NCBI RefSeq assembly: GCF_014646515.1
Contig: NZ_BMNK01000002.1
Span: 827,343 to 891,342 of the forward strand
Direction of reading: 5' to 3'
DNA: 64,000 nucleotides
Origin: Nonomuraea glycinis
GTDB lineage: Bacteria; Actinomycetota; Actinomycetes; Streptosporangiales; Streptosporangiaceae
The translations under genes and the position numbers were made by a program. The stretch's first letter is position 1; every line of letters begins with the position of its first letter. Below, in pieces: positions 62,280 through 64,000 of this stretch. The notes beneath the pieces are model-generated. The model did not search any database. It was not told the DNA's origin and worked only from the letters and a program-made list of their open reading frames with translations.

Positions 62280-63300
62280 GGATCATGTGGTCTTGCGCGT
62301 GCGCGGCCTGACCAAGTCGTTCCCGCTGCGCCGCAGCTTGCTGGGCCGCACGCTGGAGAGCGTCCGCGCCGTCGACGGCGTCGACCTGGAGGTACGGGCC
62401 GGCACCACGGTCGGCATCGTGGGCGAGTCCGGCTCGGGCAAGACGACCGTGGGCCGGCTGATGGCCCGGCTGCTCAAGCCGGACCAGGGCACGGTCGAGG
62501 TGGAGGGCAAGGACGTCAGCAGAGCGCGCGGCAGCGAGCTCAAGGAGATGCGCAGCAGGCTCCAGGTCATCTTCCAGGACCCGTACGGCGCGCTCGACCC
62601 GACCAAGACCATCGGCCACGCCATCGCCGAGCCCCTCCTGGTCCACGGCAAGATCGGCCGGGGCGAGATGCGGGAGCGCGCCGCCCAGCTGCTCGGCCGG
62701 GTCACCCTCGACCCGGCGTTCGTCGACAGGTATCCGGACGAGCTGTCCGGCGGGCAGCGCCAGCGCGTCTGCATCGCCCGCGCGCTGGCCCTGTCGCCGA
62801 GCGTGCTCGTCGCCGACGAGCCCACCTCCGCGCTGGACCTGTCCACCCGTTCGGAGATTCTCAACCTGCTGCTGTCCATCCAGGAGGACACCGGGCAGGC
62901 GATGGTCCTGGTGTCCCACGACTTCGCCACGGTGCGGCACCTGTCGCACCGGATCGCGGTGATGTACCTGGGCCGGATCGTCGAGGAAGGGCCCGCGGAG
63001 CAGATCGCGACCCACCCGCTGCACCCGTACACCAAGGCGCTGCTGTCGGCGGTGCCGGTGCCGGACCCGGACGTGCAGCGCTCGCGGCGCCGCACCGTGC
63101 TCAGCGGCGAACTGCCCGATCCGGCGAACCCCCCGTCGGGCTGCCGCTTCCGCACCCGCTGCCCGGTCGTCCAGGACGCGTGCGCGAGCCAGGACCCGCC
63201 GTTGCTGCAGATCGGCGAAGATCACCGGGTCGCCTGCATCCTGCACCAGCCGCCGCAGGACGACGCGGCCGTCAACGAGCCACAGGAGACGGCGCGATGA
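62272..63300 (+). CDS. ABC importer ATPase, DppF-like (second system)
   Basis: 342 residues from a GTG inside the previous gene (8-nt overlap). Walker A GESGSGKTT, FQDPYGALDPT, signature LSGGQRQR, Walker B VLVADEPTSALD, SHDFATV and the C-terminal cysteine region (PSGCRFRTRCPVVQDAC). It forms the ATPase heterodimer with the DppD-like protein. Confidence 0.94.
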   Translation: MAEDHVVLRVRGLTKSFPLRRSLLGRTLESVRAVDGVDLEVRAGTTVGIVGESGSGKTTVGRLMARLLKPDQGTVEVEGKDVSRARGSELKEMRSRLQVIFQDPYGALDPTKTIGHAIAEPLLVHGKIGRGEMRERAAQLLGRVTLDPAFVDRYPDELSGGQRQRVCIARALALSPSVLVADEPTSALDLSTRSEILNLLLSIQEDTGQAMVLVSHDFATVRHLSHRIAVMYLGRIVEEGPAEQIATHPLHPYTKALLSAVPVPDPDVQRSRRRTVLSGELPDPANPPSGCRFRTRCPVVQDACASQDPPLLQIGEDHRVACILHQPPQDDAAVNEPQETAR

Positions 63301-64000
63301 GCGGGCCGGGAGCTCTCAGCGGGATCCGCGTCGTCGACTTCGGTCACCACGTCGCCGGGCCGCTGGCCGCGGTCATGCTCGCCGACCAGGGCGCCGACGT
63401 CGTGCACATCGACCGTCCGGGCGTCACCCCGCCGGCCGACGACGCGTTCTTCAACCGCGGCAAGCGGCGCATCACCCTCGACCTGAAGGACCCGGAGGAC
63501 CTGAAGGTCGCCCGTGACCTCGTCCGGCGGGCCGACGTCCTCATCGAGAACTTCCGGCCGGGGGTGATGGACCGGCTCGGGCTCGGCTGGGCGGAGTCGC
63601 GCGCCGTCAACCCGCGGCTCGTCTACTGCTCGATGCCGGGCTTCGCGGCCGACGACCCGCGCGCCGGGGTCCCCGGCTGGGAGGGCGTCATCGCCGCCGC
63701 CACCGGCAACTGCCGGATCCGGGCCGGTCACGCGCCGGACGGCTGGGACGACACCCGGCCGACCTACACGGCGATCCCGGTCGCGTCCAACTTCGCGGCG
63801 TTCTGCGGCGCCTTCGCGATCGTGGCCGGCCTGACCGCGCGGCAGCGCACCGGCCGTGGCGACCGCGTCGAGGTCCCGCTGTTCGACGCGATGTTCGAGG
63901 CCATCGGGGGGAGCGGCGCCTACCCGGTCGCGCAGGGGCTGCCGCCGGATCGGGCGATCAGCTCCAACGGCAGCGGTACGTACCGGTGCGCGGACGGCAG
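63297..64000 (+). CDS. CaiB/BaiF family III CoA-transferase (partial, runs off the window)
   Basis: The first 234 codons are visible. The start RVVDFGHHVAGPLAAVMLADQGADVVHID, NRGKRRITLDL (CoA-binding) and ADVLIENFRPGVMDRLGLG are hallmarks of family III CoA-transferases. At the place where formyl-CoA transferase has its catalytic Asp, this protein reads PVASNF, with Ser; some clades of the family share such a sequence, so activity cannot be judged. The ATG overlaps the ATPase stop (ATGA), so the enzyme is in the same operon as the importer and probably activates the imported acid as a CoA thioester. Confidence 0.9.
   Translation, partial: MSGPGALSGIRVVDFGHHVAGPLAAVMLADQGADVVHIDRPGVTPPADDAFFNRGKRRITLDLKDPEDLKVARDLVRRADVLIENFRPGVMDRLGLGWAESRAVNPRLVYCSMPGFAADDPRAGVPGWEGVIAAATGNCRIRAGHAPDGWDDTRPTYTAIPVASNFAAFCGAFAIVAGLTARQRTGRGDRVEVPLFDAMFEAIGGSGAYPVAQGLPPDRAISSNGSGTYRCADG

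Overview
The window is high-GC DNA from an actinomycete. Many GTG starts, 1- to 8-nt start/stop overlaps, a complete mycofactocin locus and actinobacterial gene types throughout point to a filamentous genus, perhaps of the Streptosporangiales (inference; there is no 16S or other marker here). No rRNA, tRNA, CRISPR array, integrase or insertion sequence was found.

Layout. 1-16.8 kb holds mixed genes: the 3' end of a Ro60/TROVE-type gene, an MFS exporter with a divergent TetR regulator and twin operators, a decayed PhoD phosphatase, a small anti-sigma-type ATPase, an aldehyde dehydrogenase, a class A penicillin-binding protein, a lipoprotein, a methyltransferase, an acyltransferase, a TrkH-type potassium channel subunit, an epimerase and an acyl-CoA synthetase. 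16.9-23.9 kb holds a secreted tripeptidyl-peptidase-like hydrolase and the pstSCAB phosphate operon, with Pho-box-like repeats upstream and an orphan OmpR-type regulator with a dead receiver domain at its end. 24-32 kb holds an MFS gene and the mycofactocin cluster (mftR divergent from mftA, a fused mftB-mftC, mftD, mftE, an SDR and mftF). 32-42.3 kb, reading leftwards, is one tightly coupled operon: solute-binding protein, two permeases and two ATPases of an oligopeptide/nickel-type ABC importer, then an NDMA-type alcohol dehydrogenase, an aldehyde dehydrogenase, an F420-type LLM oxidoreductase and a second NDMA-type alcohol dehydrogenase. The alcohol dehydrogenases are of the type that uses mycofactocin, so the two blocks probably work together: import, oxidation of alcohol to aldehyde to acid, and cofactor supply next door.

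42.5-49.1 kb is the most unusual block: three consecutive TULIP-superfamily P47-like proteins, the family known from clostridial neurotoxin orfX/p47 gene clusters, followed by a small unknown protein and a cytochrome P450, all reading leftwards and with no toxin gene beside them. Divergent from it (49.5-56.7 kb) is a C1/SAM cassette: MetV-like and MetF proteins, a large SAM methyltransferase, a core MetE-like methionine synthase, MetK, PurU and an adenosine-kinase-like sugar kinase. Only S-adenosylhomocysteine hydrolase is missing from a closed methyl cycle. It is followed by an extradiol-dioxygenase-like protein that appears to have lost two of three iron ligands.

57.7-64 kb carries a PucR/CdaR-type regulator divergent from a second peptide/opine-type ABC importer (no binding protein in the window) and the start of a family III CoA-transferase, consistent with a catabolic operon running off the right edge.
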